This document shows, one piece after another, positions 6,530 to 13,750 of a stretch of DNA of 15,914 nt (position 1 is its first letter; every line of letters begins with the position of its first letter). The notes under the pieces were generated by a model. That model was not told the DNA's origin. It searched no databases and saw only the letters and a list, made by a program, of their open reading frames with translations. This DNA is from Bacillota bacterium (GTDB lineage: Bacteria > Bacillota > Clostridia > Lachnospirales > Lachnospiraceae), in assembly GCA_023450835.1 (NCBI GenBank), contig JAEXGM010000074.1:1-15914 (forward strand). Direction: 5' to 3'. A program made the translations under genes and the position numbers.

Positions 6530-7389
6530 TGATTAACCGCCCCTTTCTCAATCCGATAGAGATAGGCATCCTCCAGTGTGGGTTCGACACTTTCAGCGAA
6601 AGGAGGAAGGTTTTTTGCGACAATTCGGCACTGGATGCCGCTGGCAATATTGATTTTAGAAACTACCTGACAACCTTCAGGTACGGAATCACCCAATTTC
6701 GATAAATATACACCCACATGTCCCTGAGTTTGGGCAATTAATTCGGAGGGGTCTCCGTCAAATAATATTAATCCGTCATTAATGATAAGAACACGATTAC
6801 ATATCGACTGCACATCCTCAACGATATGTGTAGACAGCAGAACAATTTTATCCTGTGCCATATCCGAGAAGATGTTGCGGAATTTCACACGTTCCTCCGG
6901 ATCAAGCCCCACTGTAGGCTCGTCCAAAATCATAAATTGCGGATCACCAAGAAGAGCCTGTGCAATACCCACTCTCTGCCGCTGGCCACCTGAGAGATTT
7001 CGAATGCGTACTTTTCTGCTTTCCGTCAGCCGGGTGCGTTCAATCACATTGTCAATTTCCTGCCGGTTTTTTATTCCTTTAAGAGCGGTCATATAATCTA
7101 AAAATTGCCATACGGTTAGCTCATCGAAGAGTCCAAAGCTTTGAGGCAGATAACCGAGCATAGATTTCAAGCGCTTTTCCTGAGAAAGAAGTGCTTTTCC
7201 GTCTAAAAGGATTTCACCTTTTGTCGGAATTAAACCTGCAATAAGCAGTTTCATAAGGGTGGTTTTACCTGATCCGTTTGGCCCAAGTATCCCTATCAGA
7301 TTCGGGCTATCCATATGTACGGTAATATCTTGCAAAGCCTTTTTACCGGAAGGGTAAATCATTGTTATGTCATTTACATCGATTTGCAT
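6526..7389 (-). CDS. ABC transporter ATP-binding protein
   Basis: This 287-residue cytoplasmic ATPase drives the two permeases encoded just downstream. Visible elements are Walker A GPNGSGKT (36-43), Q-loop Gln83 in YLPQSFG, the signature LSGGQRQRVGIAQALL (132-147), Walker B FMILDEP with catalytic Glu157, D-loop GLDP, and the H-loop His188 in LLSTHIVEDV. Residues after about 215 form the usual C-terminal accessory region of ABC-2 exporters' ATPases (DrrA/CcmA-like; GHVGVYLSK, then a tail ending in LEDAYLYRIEKG). AGGAGG at 7398-7403 lies 8 bases before the ATG. The gene begins 39 bases after the kinase stop and overlaps the next gene by 4 bases, so all these genes are probably on one transcript. 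Confidence 0.95.
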   Translation of the reverse strand: MQIDVNDITMIYPSGKKALQDITVHMDSPNLIGILGPNGSGKTTLMKLLIAGLIPTKGEILLDGKALLSQEKRLKSMLGYLPQSFGLFDELTVWQFLDYMTALKGIKNRQEIDNVIERTRLTESRKVRIRNLSGGQRQRVGIAQALLGDPQFMILDEPTVGLDPEERVKFRNIFSDMAQDKIVLLSTHIVEDVQSICNRVLIINDGLILFDGDPSELIAQTQGHVGVYLSKLGDSVPEGCQVVSKINIASGIQCRIVAKNLPPFAESVEPTLEDAYLYRIEKGAVNQ

Positions 7390-7428
7390 GTAGTAACCTC
7401 CTGTTCATTCGCCATATCATCCATCATA

Positions 7429-8886
7429 TCAGATATCATATGGAGAACGGGTGGAGAATTGTGTTTTTTGTGTGGAGTTTTTTATAGTTTGAAAGACAGC
7501 TGTAAACAATACTCCATCTTCGCAGTTTTCAATACCATGATTTACTCTGTGGCTCTCCAAGATCATTCGGGTTAAGTACAGTCCAAGTCCGCTTCCTTGC
7601 TTATATCCGCCGCCGGTATGCCTATCCTCGCGGTAAAATGCTTCAAAAAGATGCGGTAAGTGTTCTTCGGCTATATGCACACCTCTATTGGCTATTGTCA
7701 ATGTTGCTTTGTTTGGGTTGCGTACAAGTTGAACGGAAACCAGACCGCCCTCAGGAGAATAAACGGCTGAATTGTCAAGTACATTTCTAAGTGCTTTTTT
7801 TAGCAAAACAGCATCGCCAATTATAATTATGTTGGGTTCAATTTCAATTTTCAATTTGATAGAGCGGGATTCCATGAGAGCAAGACTATCACCAATCGTG
7901 GCTTCTAATACCTGGGATAGGTCAACTGGCTCATACACCTTTTTTTCTGCAATATCGATGTAAGAAACCGAAATAATTTCCTTTATAAATCCGTCCAGTG
8001 AGCGGAGAATTTCAGCCGACCGGGCAATATATTTGGGTTTGTCTTTGTATACACCTATTTCTGCCAGCATACCTTCAAGTTGACCAATAACGATTGCAAT
8101 TGGTGTTTTAAGCTCATGGGATACTGATGAAAAGAAGAGTAACCGCTTGGAATCCCGTTCTTTTTCGAGAACTATTTCATTCTCCAGGGAAGAGTTTTGA
8201 CGGCGCAGCGATAAAAGTGCGGCGTTTAGCTTATCAGAAAGTTCGTTAATACTTTTGGCCAGGGCACCAAGCTCATCTTCACGCATATCAGGGCAATACC
8301 AGCTAAAATCCAGTTCTGCAATGTTGGCTGCAATCCTGCTCATTCGCACAATGGGAAGAGTAGTATACCGTGAAAAGAAAAAAGCCCCGCACAATGACAT
8401 CACGAGTATCAATCCGCCAATCCATGGCAGGGTTTTCAATATAGCAGTTTTGATTTGTTCTGAACGTGCTGGATTAAAATGGACAATCAGAATATATTCT
8501 TTATCTGAGCCTGCAAAACGAAAAGGGTATTCCTGCCCGGTTTGAATTGTTGTATGGGATATGTTAAAAGTGAATAGATTTATCGCCGTATGCTTTTCAT
8601 TCAATAAATATAGATCAGCACCTGTATCCTGCATAAAATGTGCAAATAATTCCGAGCTTTCCGAGGCGGGACATTGCCGCAGTTGTTCAACCAAAGTCTT
8701 TGACCTGGTATCAAGTTCACTGCGGGACTGTCCTTCATTTACAAAGGGTAAAAACAGGCTGATAAAAGTATATGTGATAGCACAAAAGACAAGCAGGAGA
8801 GACAGAAGAACAAGGAATGTTTTGGAAGTCAGACTTCCGTTAATTTTCTTTTTGTAATATATAACCCACACCACGAATCGTTTCAA
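7429..8886 (-). CDS. Sensor histidine kinase with HAMP domain
   Basis: This membrane kinase has a first membrane helix near 23-49, an extracytoplasmic sensor region of about 100 residues (50-152), a second helix near 153-172, a HAMP linker (about 173-228, with the LPIVRMSRIA start and EDELGALAKSINEL), a HisKA domain with phospho-acceptor His257 in SSVSHELKTPI, and an HATPase_c domain with N-box Asn368/Asn372 (RNVLDNSAVYSPEGG) and G-box GSGLGLYLTRMI (431-442). The sizeable sensor loop separates it from BceS-type intramembrane sensors. The frame opens with TTG at 8886, inside the response regulator gene (47-base overlap); GTG codons at 8874 and 8871 are alternatives and none has a clear ribosome binding site, so the true start is uncertain. 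It should control the partner regulator and so the ABC/peptidase genes downstream. Confidence 0.9.
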   Translation of the reverse strand: MKRFVVWVIYYKKKINGSLTSKTFLVLLSLLLVFCAITYTFISLFLPFVNEGQSRSELDTRSKTLVEQLRQCPASESSELFAHFMQDTGADLYLLNEKHTAINLFTFNISHTTIQTGQEYPFRFAGSDKEYILIVHFNPARSEQIKTAILKTLPWIGGLILVMSLCGAFFFSRYTTLPIVRMSRIAANIAELDFSWYCPDMREDELGALAKSINELSDKLNAALLSLRRQNSSLENEIVLEKERDSKRLLFFSSVSHELKTPIAIVIGQLEGMLAEIGVYKDKPKYIARSAEILRSLDGFIKEIISVSYIDIAEKKVYEPVDLSQVLEATIGDSLALMESRSIKLKIEIEPNIIIIGDAVLLKKALRNVLDNSAVYSPEGGLVSVQLVRNPNKATLTIANRGVHIAEEHLPHLFEAFYREDRHTGGGYKQGSGLGLYLTRMILESHRVNHGIENCEDGVLFTAVFQTIKNSTQKTQFSTRSPYDI

Positions 8887-9505
8887 TGCAGTCTTCAGCC
8901 CCTAACTTTCTACGTATATTTTTTATATGAGTGTCAACAATTCGCTCATCACCAAAGAAATCATAGCTCCATATCTTTGAAAGAAGCATTTTACGAGTAA
9001 CTACCTCACCAGGTGCGCGCAGCAACTCCTGCAATATTTCAAATTCACGAAGAGTAAATTCAACAAGGTTTCCGGAAATGCTGACATTATGACTATTAAT
9101 ATCCAGGCTGATATTTCGATAAATAAGGTGATTCACATCTGAAGGAGAAGACCTGCGCAGCACAGCTGCCACCTTATGAAGTAAAATCGGCATGGATACC
9201 GGCTTTGTAATATAATCATCAATACCTAAATCAAAACCGCGGACCTGATGAGCTTCACTATCCAGTGCGGTCAGCATGATTATGGGGATGCTGGATTCTT
9301 TGCGGATCACTTCGCATACCCCGTAACCATCAATTTTTGGCAGCATAATATCCAGCAGTATCAAATCAAAAGTCTGTTTCTTAGCTATAACCAATGCCTC
9401 AACGCCATCTTCAGCGATAGCAACGAAATAACCTGCGTTTTCTAAAAAGTTTTGAAGGAGTTCCCGGTAATCAGGATTATCCTCAACAACAAGAATTTGT
9501 GCCAT
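8840..9505 (-). CDS. OmpR/PhoB-family response regulator
   Basis: This cytoplasmic transcription factor is 221 residues from the ATG at 9505, which lies 4 bases after GGAGG; an ATG 14 codons earlier (9547) would add residues foreign to the family. The receiver domain (1-117) has acidic-pocket Glu8/Asp9, phospho-acceptor Asp52 in LILLDIMLP, Thr79 (MLTA) and Lys101 (TKP). The winged-helix DNA-binding domain occupies about 124-221, with FTLREFEILQELLRAPGEVVTRK and the recognition helix DERIVDTHIKNIRRKL, ending in the typical ETIRGVGYIL. It heads the operon with the kinase, and most likely regulates the same operon; no binding repeat was recognised upstream. Confidence 0.94.
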   Translation of the reverse strand: MAQILVVEDNPDYRELLQNFLENAGYFVAIAEDGVEALVIAKKQTFDLILLDIMLPKIDGYGVCEVIRKESSIPIIMLTALDSEAHQVRGFDLGIDDYITKPVSMPILLHKVAAVLRRSSPSDVNHLIYRNISLDINSHNVSISGNLVEFTLREFEILQELLRAPGEVVTRKMLLSKIWSYDFFGDERIVDTHIKNIRRKLGAEDCIETIRGVGYILQKEN

Positions 9506-9823
9506 ATTTCCTCCAAGATTGCTATAATATGTATTGTTTTTTCTCATAATTTTACAATATTTTTCTATTTAAAAGGTATCACTTTACTTTGTTTTAATCA
9601 ATATAAATATTAAAATTCATTGTGAAAAAAAGAAGTGCTATTGAGTTACCTTAATATATGAGTATATACAGTTTGAAATATTATCCATTTAATGATATAT
9701 TAAGCCTAAGTGAAAAGGATGGGGTTAAGCAGCTTTTGAAATATTGGAATCGAACTTAAAATGAAAGAGGGTACTGAGGGGTACATTAAAGTACAAATAA
9801 AATGAAAATACAGAGGAATAAGC
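9506..9823. other. AT-rich intergenic stretch upstream of the two-component operon
   Basis: This stretch must hold the minus-strand promoter of the response regulator, but the AT-rich sequence gives no -35/-10 pair I would defend. It also contains the short ORF at 9658-9759 and a near-duplicated GGTAC/GGGGTAC segment (9770-9785). No terminator-like hairpin is evident. Confidence 0.4.
9658..9759 (+). CDS. Short orphan ORF (33 codons), possibly a remnant
   Basis: An ATG at 9658 opens 33 codons (beginning MSIYSLKYYPFNDILSLSEK) to TAA at 9757-9759. The composition (aromatic strand, then acidic/basic helix ending LLKYWNRT) is more protein-like than expected for chance AT-rich DNA, but the ribosome binding site is poor and no family is recognised. 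It sits next to a truncated acetyltransferase, so it could be another gene fragment. Confidence 0.25.
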   Translation: MSIYSLKYYPFNDILSLSEKDGVKQLLKYWNRT

Positions 9824-10066
9824 ATGGAATTTATAGAATTATTAAACGAGTTTCCGGTTATAGAGACTTCAAAAGTCAGATTAAGGCAGTTAAAGGAAGC
9901 TGATGCTTTTGAGCTGGCGAAATATTACTCCAATGAAAAAGTATATCAATATCTTGACTGGAATGGTCCGGAAAATTTGGAGCATGCCTTGAAGATGATA
10001 AAGATATGGAACAAAGGCTACGAAAATGGTCAGATTATTCGTTTTGCAATAGCAGATGAAGTATAG
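9824..10066 (+). pseudogene. C-terminally truncated GNAT acetyltransferase (RimJ/RimL type)
   Basis: The frame starts well (AGAGGAA at 9812-9818, ATG at 9824) and encodes 80 residues: the IETSKVRLRQLKEADAFELAKYYSNEKVYQYLDW opening segment in pieces typical of RimJ/RimL-type GNATs, up to the strand IRFAIAD. It then stops at TAG 10064-10066, before motif A, which binds acetyl-CoA (the R/QxxGxG/A loop); a full protein would have about 170-180 residues. It aligns with the start of the intact GNAT at 12541 (shared IET..RL.LR...E.DA, then YL.W). Only 4 bases separate it from the stop codon of the convergent PHP gene, which suggests that a deletion removed the rest. I treat it as a non-functional remnant. 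Confidence 0.75.
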
Positions 10067-10070
10067 GAAT

Positions 10071-10781
10071 TTAGTTACATAAAAAATCCATTAACTTATC
10101 ACATTCAGTATTTAATATCAGATTTTCATTAAATTTTTGGTCCTCAATCAGTTTAACGGCCAAATTAAAATTCCCTACATAACTTGGATCATGTGCATCT
10201 GAGTTTATTATAATCGGCACTTTATAACGCTCACAAAAGTGCAGCATGGTTATATAATTTTCTATACAGTTCCATCGTCTATCTTTTTTTATTAAAGAAC
10301 TGTTGTTGACCTCCAATGCAACATGAAATTCTTTTGCTGCCCGCACAAGTTCTTCGTAATTCAATGGTGTATGATCATCATCAGGATGAGAAATAAAGCG
10401 TACTTTTTCATTCTGCATACACTTAATCAGATTTTCTGTATTTATTTCACGGCCTTGATTTTCATAACACTGACAATGAATGCCTATAATGGCATAATCA
10501 AGTTTTTCAACATACTCCTGGGGCAAAGACAACGTTCCGTCATTCATAACATTTATTTCACAGCCATGAATCATTTTAACACCATATAATTCTCTAGGTA
10601 TCACCTCCAGATTTAAATAGTAAAACGGGTCAACAGTTCCTGGTATTCCAGGAGCATGTTCGCTAATACCCAAAATTTGAAGATGTTTATCTGCCGCAGC
10701 CTTTGCCATCTCACGGATAGTTCCGTACGCATGCCCACTTACGAGCGTATGAGTATGTACGTCTGCAATCAAATTTTTCAT
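10071..10781 (-). CDS. PHP-domain phosphoesterase (YcdX-like)
   Basis: This 236-residue cytoplasmic enzyme has the polymerase-and-histidinol-phosphatase (PHP) metal-binding fold. Ligand-type residues appear in order: His9 and His11 (ADVHTHT), His17 (SGHAY), His42 (ISEHAPG), Glu75 (HGCEIN), His102 (IGIHC), His132 (FISHPDDD), Asp195 and His197 (NSDAHD), the set that holds three metal ions in YcdX-type proteins. The family hydrolyses phosphomonoesters; the physiological substrate is unknown, and histidinol phosphate is less likely because no his genes are nearby. I use the ATG at 10781, which matches the family N-terminus; the ATG at 10793 and GTG at 10790 in the same frame are alternatives. It follows the YczE-like gene by about 48 bases and is probably cotranscribed with it. 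Confidence 0.88.
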   Translation of the reverse strand: MKNLIADVHTHTLVSGHAYGTIREMAKAAADKHLQILGISEHAPGIPGTVDPFYYLNLEVIPRELYGVKMIHGCEINVMNDGTLSLPQEYVEKLDYAIIGIHCQCYENQGREINTENLIKCMQNEKVRFISHPDDDHTPLNYEELVRAAKEFHVALEVNNSSLIKKDRRWNCIENYITMLHFCERYKVPIIINSDAHDPSYVGNFNLAVKLIEDQKFNENLILNTECDKLMDFLCN

Positions 10782-10829
10782 AATAATCACCATGCCTTTC
10801 CAATGCGTTTCATGCTCTGCTTTAACAAT

Positions 10830-11495
10830 CTAACCATTACTGGTATTAAAGCCAGCGTTACTCTGTGTTGGCTCTTTCTTGGAGAGATATTTCATAAAGT
10901 TCCCAATGAAGGTAACAGAAGGACCTATTGTAAGAGCCATAACAACAGTTGCAATTGAAAGATGTTTTCCAGCCAGGATGCCAATCAAAATCGCGCTAAA
11001 ATCCCAGAGGATTCTTATTACAGTGTATGGAAGATGAGAGCGAAGACTGATAATGGTCGGTATGGCATCGTAAGGAGCCAGCCCCATATCAGCATTCATA
11101 TAAAGAGCAACTGATACCAGAAAGGGGAAAAGTGCTATAAGAAAGGTAATCGTTCGGTATGGCTGAACAGTAAACAATATCTGCGGCAAAAAGCGGGACC
11201 ATAGGACACGGCAAAAATCACTGATATAACCAATAAGGACCATGTTCATAATCGTTCCGATATTAATCAGCTTAGGTTTAAGTAAAATCTCCGGGATAAA
11301 GAAGAGAATATTGGCAAGAACCATACAGGTTCCAAAGGAAATCCCGAAACGTTCCGATAATGCAAGGTTCATAAAAGAGCTGGTGTCGGTGCCATAGTTT
11401 ACCTCAATCAGAAGAGAGAGAAAAACACCCATTCCTACAATGCCTATCATCATCAACTCAATTCTCTTTATGACTTTCTGGTTTGCCCGCTTCAT
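10830..11495 (-). CDS. YczE/YitT-type integral membrane protein
   Basis: This 221-residue protein has five to six membrane helices near 13-31, 52-70, 78-97, 115-133, 162-178 and 182-203. Family hallmarks are the GTDTSSFMNLAL loop after helix 1, the NIGTIMNMVLIGYISDF segment, MNADMGLAPYDAIPTIIS (133-150), and a GPSVTFIG segment near the end. Its relatives in Bacillus (YczE, linked with surfactin production, and YitT) suggest an inner-membrane role that has not been defined biochemically. GAGGGGA at about 11502-11508 lies 6 bases before the ATG. It is the first gene of a two-gene minus-strand unit with the PHP enzyme, and divergent from the AraC-type regulator, which may control it. Confidence 0.82.
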   Translation of the reverse strand: MKRANQKVIKRIELMMIGIVGMGVFLSLLIEVNYGTDTSSFMNLALSERFGISFGTCMVLANILFFIPEILLKPKLINIGTIMNMVLIGYISDFCRVLWSRFLPQILFTVQPYRTITFLIALFPFLVSVALYMNADMGLAPYDAIPTIISLRSHLPYTVIRILWDFSAILIGILAGKHLSIATVVMALTIGPSVTFIGNFMKYLSKKEPTQSNAGFNTSNG

Positions 11496-11540
11496 ATCGT
11501 TCCCCTCTCTTTCATTAATATAATATCACTGGTTCCTCCC

Positions 11541-11569
11541 TTTACATTAGTAAATAATAACCTTATAAT
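11541..11569 (+). promoter_or_regulatory. Strong sigma-A-type promoter of the AraC regulator
   Basis: TTTACA at 11541-11546 (5 of 6 to consensus) and a perfect TATAAT at 11564-11569 are separated by exactly 17 bases, the best promoter in the window. Transcription would start near 11576, giving a short leader before the ATG at 11599. Confidence 0.8.
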
Positions 11570-11598
11570 ATTAGAAAAACGCCAAAAGGAGCATTCCC

Positions 11599-12504
11599 AT
11601 GTCCATTTCCTCCAGTGTAAGTTATACGGATACTACTAAAAGAGAAACAAAATCCCATGGCTCTGTTTTCTTTCCTGCGGCTTGTTATAAAGTTGATTTT
11701 CCGGATGTTTCGATATCCTGGCATTGGCATAGCGAACTGGAACTGATCATGGTTGAAAAAGGTCGAATTAAGCTATATGTTGGTACAAGGCAGTTCCTGC
11801 TGAAAGAGGGGAGTGGTGCGTTTGTGAACGCCGATATACTGCACATGGCCAAAGCAGCCGATGAAAAACAAGGTGCACTAATTCATTCTATTGTTTTTCA
11901 CCCGCGTCTGATTGGGGGAATAGAGAATAGTATTTATTGGGAGAAGTATCTGCATCCATTAATCAATAATGATGGGTATTCTGTTCAATTATTTTCTAAG
12001 GATGTTGACTGGCAGAAGGACATTCTTGACCGGATACAACGAGCCTGGAGTGAGATTGCAGCAGACAGACATGGGTATGAATTTAGAGTGAGAAACGAAC
12101 TGTCTGAGATCATGCTGCAGTTATACGACCATCAGCAGCATGAGAGTATCTTAATACCCCAGAAGGCGCGGCGAAATGAGCAGCGTATAAAGCAAATGTT
12201 AAAGTATATTCAGGAGCACTATTATGAGACAATTCTTCTTGAAGGGATAGCAGAATCTGCGGCAATCAGCAAAAGTGAGTGTTTGAGATGCTTTCGAGAA
12301 ATCCTTGGTATAACACCTCTCCAGTATGTCAATCAGTATCGCCTGCTTGTAGCAGCTCAAAATCTGGCAGAGACAGATTGGCAGATATCTGAAATAGGAG
12401 ATGGGTGTGGTTTTGGAGAGATGGGATATTTTGCTGCACAATTCAAAAAGAAATATGGTATGACACCGACAGAATATCGAAACAGAGCAAAGTTCCAAAA
12501 GTAA
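11599..12504 (+). CDS. AraC-family transcriptional regulator with cupin sensor domain
   Basis: This 301-residue regulator has an N-terminal cupin domain (about 30-110; WHWHSELELIMVEKGRIKLYVG, split by the strands, then GSGAFVNADILHMAKA), a helical linker (about 130-190), and a C-terminal double helix-turn-helix (about 203-298). The first HTH is ILLEGIAESAAISKSECLRCFREILG; the second ends in the classic GFGEMGYFAAQFKKKYGMTPTEYR. AAAAGGAG (11584-11591) lies 7 bases before the ATG. It is divergent from the YczE/PHP pair and upstream of the GNAT and DUF2809 genes in the same direction, so either could be its target. The small-molecule effector is unknown; most cupin-AraC proteins of this type in Clostridia respond to sugars. 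Confidence 0.92.
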   Translation: MSISSSVSYTDTTKRETKSHGSVFFPAACYKVDFPDVSISWHWHSELELIMVEKGRIKLYVGTRQFLLKEGSGAFVNADILHMAKAADEKQGALIHSIVFHPRLIGGIENSIYWEKYLHPLINNDGYSVQLFSKDVDWQKDILDRIQRAWSEIAADRHGYEFRVRNELSEIMLQLYDHQQHESILIPQKARRNEQRIKQMLKYIQEHYYETILLEGIAESAAISKSECLRCFREILGITPLQYVNQYRLLVAAQNLAETDWQISEIGDGCGFGEMGYFAAQFKKKYGMTPTEYRNRAKFQK

Positions 12505-12540
12505 TTTAAGTAAATAGGAATCTGAAAGGAACATAGAGAT

Positions 12541-13137
12541 ATGGATGTTATAAATACCCCTGCAATAGAAACAGAAAGATTGATATTAAGAAAATTCACC
12601 GAGAATGATATGGAAGCCTTGTTTTCTATTTATAGGGACGAAGATGTAAATACCTATTTGCCGTGGTTCCCTCTGAAATCTTTGGAAGAAGCGAAGACAC
12701 TTTTTCAGCAAAAGTATGCAGCGGCATACAGGCAGCCCTGCGGATACCAATATGCAATCTGCTTAAAGAGTGATAATGAACCGATTGGCTATGTTAAGGT
12801 AAGTACAGACGACAGTCACGATTTGGGTTATGGACTGCGTAAGGAGTTTTGGCACAAAGGGATTGTAACTGAAGCATGCAAAGCTCTTGTTGAGCAGTTA
12901 AAAAAAGATGACTTTTTATATATCACCGCCACCCATGATGTTAAAAATCTCCGCAGCGGCGGAGTAATGAAACAATTATCCATGAGTTACCAATACTCTT
13001 ATGAAGAACAATGGCAGCCTAAAGATATACCGGTTATATTTCGAATGTATCAGCTAAACCTTGACGAGCAAAATAACCGAGTATATAAAAAATATTGGGA
13101 TAATTCAACTGTTCATTTTGTTGAAACAGGGGTGTAA
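12541..13137 (+). CDS. GNAT N-acetyltransferase (RimJ/RimL type)
   Basis: This 198-residue cytoplasmic enzyme is predicted to transfer acetyl from acetyl-CoA to an amine. It opens with the IETERLILRKFTENDMEALF start typical of the group, has the core strand QYAICLKSDNEPIGYVKV, then motif A with the acetyl-CoA loop in LGYGLRKEFWHKGIVTEACKALVE (about 95-118), and motif B in THDVKNLRSGGVMKQLSM (about 131-148), where Asn-x-x-Ser-x-x-Val-Met fits the family. Full length. The start is ATG at 12541, with AAAGGA (12525-12530) about 10 bases upstream. It lies 36 bases after the AraC gene and 1 base before the DUF2809 start, so the three are probably cotranscribed. The target (protein N-terminus, antibiotic or metabolite) is unknown. 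Confidence 0.9.
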   Translation: MDVINTPAIETERLILRKFTENDMEALFSIYRDEDVNTYLPWFPLKSLEEAKTLFQQKYAAAYRQPCGYQYAICLKSDNEPIGYVKVSTDDSHDLGYGLRKEFWHKGIVTEACKALVEQLKKDDFLYITATHDVKNLRSGGVMKQLSMSYQYSYEEQWQPKDIPVIFRMYQLNLDEQNNRVYKKYWDNSTVHFVETGV

Positions 13138-13138
13138 A

Positions 13139-13534
13139 TTGCAAAAGCAAAGATTAGTAAAAAGAAGAATTATATATGGAGTAGTATTTCTTATATTGCT
13201 TGCATTAGAAGTATTAATTGCGCTGTATGTTCATGATAAATTGATCAGACCGTATATAGGAGATATAATTGTGGTCATGGTTTTATATGCGGCGGTCAGA
13301 GTAGTTAGGCCGGAAGGATTTAAATTATTACCACTGTATTTATTCTTATTCGCAGCATTGGTTGAAGGTTTACAGTTCTTCAATCTGATAGAGCTGTTAA
13401 AGGTTGAAAATAATACCTTATTACGGGTTCTTATTGGTTCGGTATTTGATGTAAAAGATATTTTATGTTATGGAATTGGATGCATATTATTAGGCATTTT
13501 TGAATGGAAAATAAAAGAAAGAAGAGAATCGTGA
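13139..13534 (+). CDS. DUF2809 family membrane protein
   Basis: I place the start at TTG 13139, one base after the GNAT stop and 6 bases after AGGGG (13128-13132); upstream in-frame codons lie inside the GNAT gene and have no ribosome binding site. The 131-residue protein has membrane segments at about 11-30, 38-56, 63-82 and 106-121. Family signatures are present: RPYIGDIIVVMVLYAAVR (37-54), LVEGLQFFNL (74-83) and IGSVFDVKDILCYGIGC (99-115), whose acidic residues are buried in the membrane region. No function is established for DUF2809. Tight spacing suggests translational coupling to the GNAT. Confidence 0.82.
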   Translation: MQKQRLVKRRIIYGVVFLILLALEVLIALYVHDKLIRPYIGDIIVVMVLYAAVRVVRPEGFKLLPLYLFLFAALVEGLQFFNLIELLKVENNTLLRVLIGSVFDVKDILCYGIGCILLGIFEWKIKERRES

Positions 13535-13552
13535 TATTGCTGAAGTGCAGTA

Positions 13553-13571
13553 CACTTTTATACGAAAAGTG
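13553..13571 (+). terminator. Weak hairpin after the AraC-GNAT-DUF2809 unit
   Basis: CACTTTT (13553-13559) and AAAAGTG (13565-13571) pair around a 5-base loop, 19 bases after the DUF2809 stop. The stem is AT-rich and no T-run follows, so it is only a candidate terminator. Confidence 0.3.
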
Positions 13572-13605
13572 GAATATTAGCGACATTTATAATGTGCTCA
13601 AATAA

Positions 13606-13649
13606 AAATCGCCCTTTCTCCCATATTAATAATATCATAAATCGCCCTT
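13606..13649. repeat. 11-bp direct repeat upstream of the HelD-like gene
   Basis: AAATCGCCCTT occurs at 13606-13616 and again at 13639-13649, a distance of 33 bases (about three helical turns). The spacing would place both copies on the same face of DNA, as expected for a paired regulator site, but no known operator matches. Confidence 0.5.
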
Positions 13650-13667
13650 AATAACAAGACTGTTATT
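13650..13667. repeat. Small inverted repeat beside the direct repeat
   Basis: AATAACA (13650-13656) and TGTTATT (13661-13667) are perfect reverse complements around AGAC, directly after the second direct repeat copy. It could be an operator half-site pair or a weak hairpin in the leader. Confidence 0.4.
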
Positions 13668-13750
13668 CCGGATAGGGTTGTGATAGAGTTATCTACAACG
13701 GTTTTGGAGTTGATTTTCCTGCCGATTTTAAATAAGGGGTGGTTTTAGTA

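Noticed and set aside
6782..7096. 104-codon + strand ORF opposite the ABC ATPase
   Set aside because: A shadow frame over the signature and Walker B region of a conserved ATPase.
9770..9785. Repeated GGTAC/GGGGTAC in the intergenic region
   Set aside because: Too short and imperfect to call an operator or a repeat element.
13604..13747. Minus-strand open frame of about 48 codons (contains TTLSGITVLLLRAIYDII)
   Set aside because: It has no start codon or ribosome binding site and no recognised family; its length is not far from chance in AT-rich DNA, and it overlaps the repeats and the leader of the HelD-like gene.
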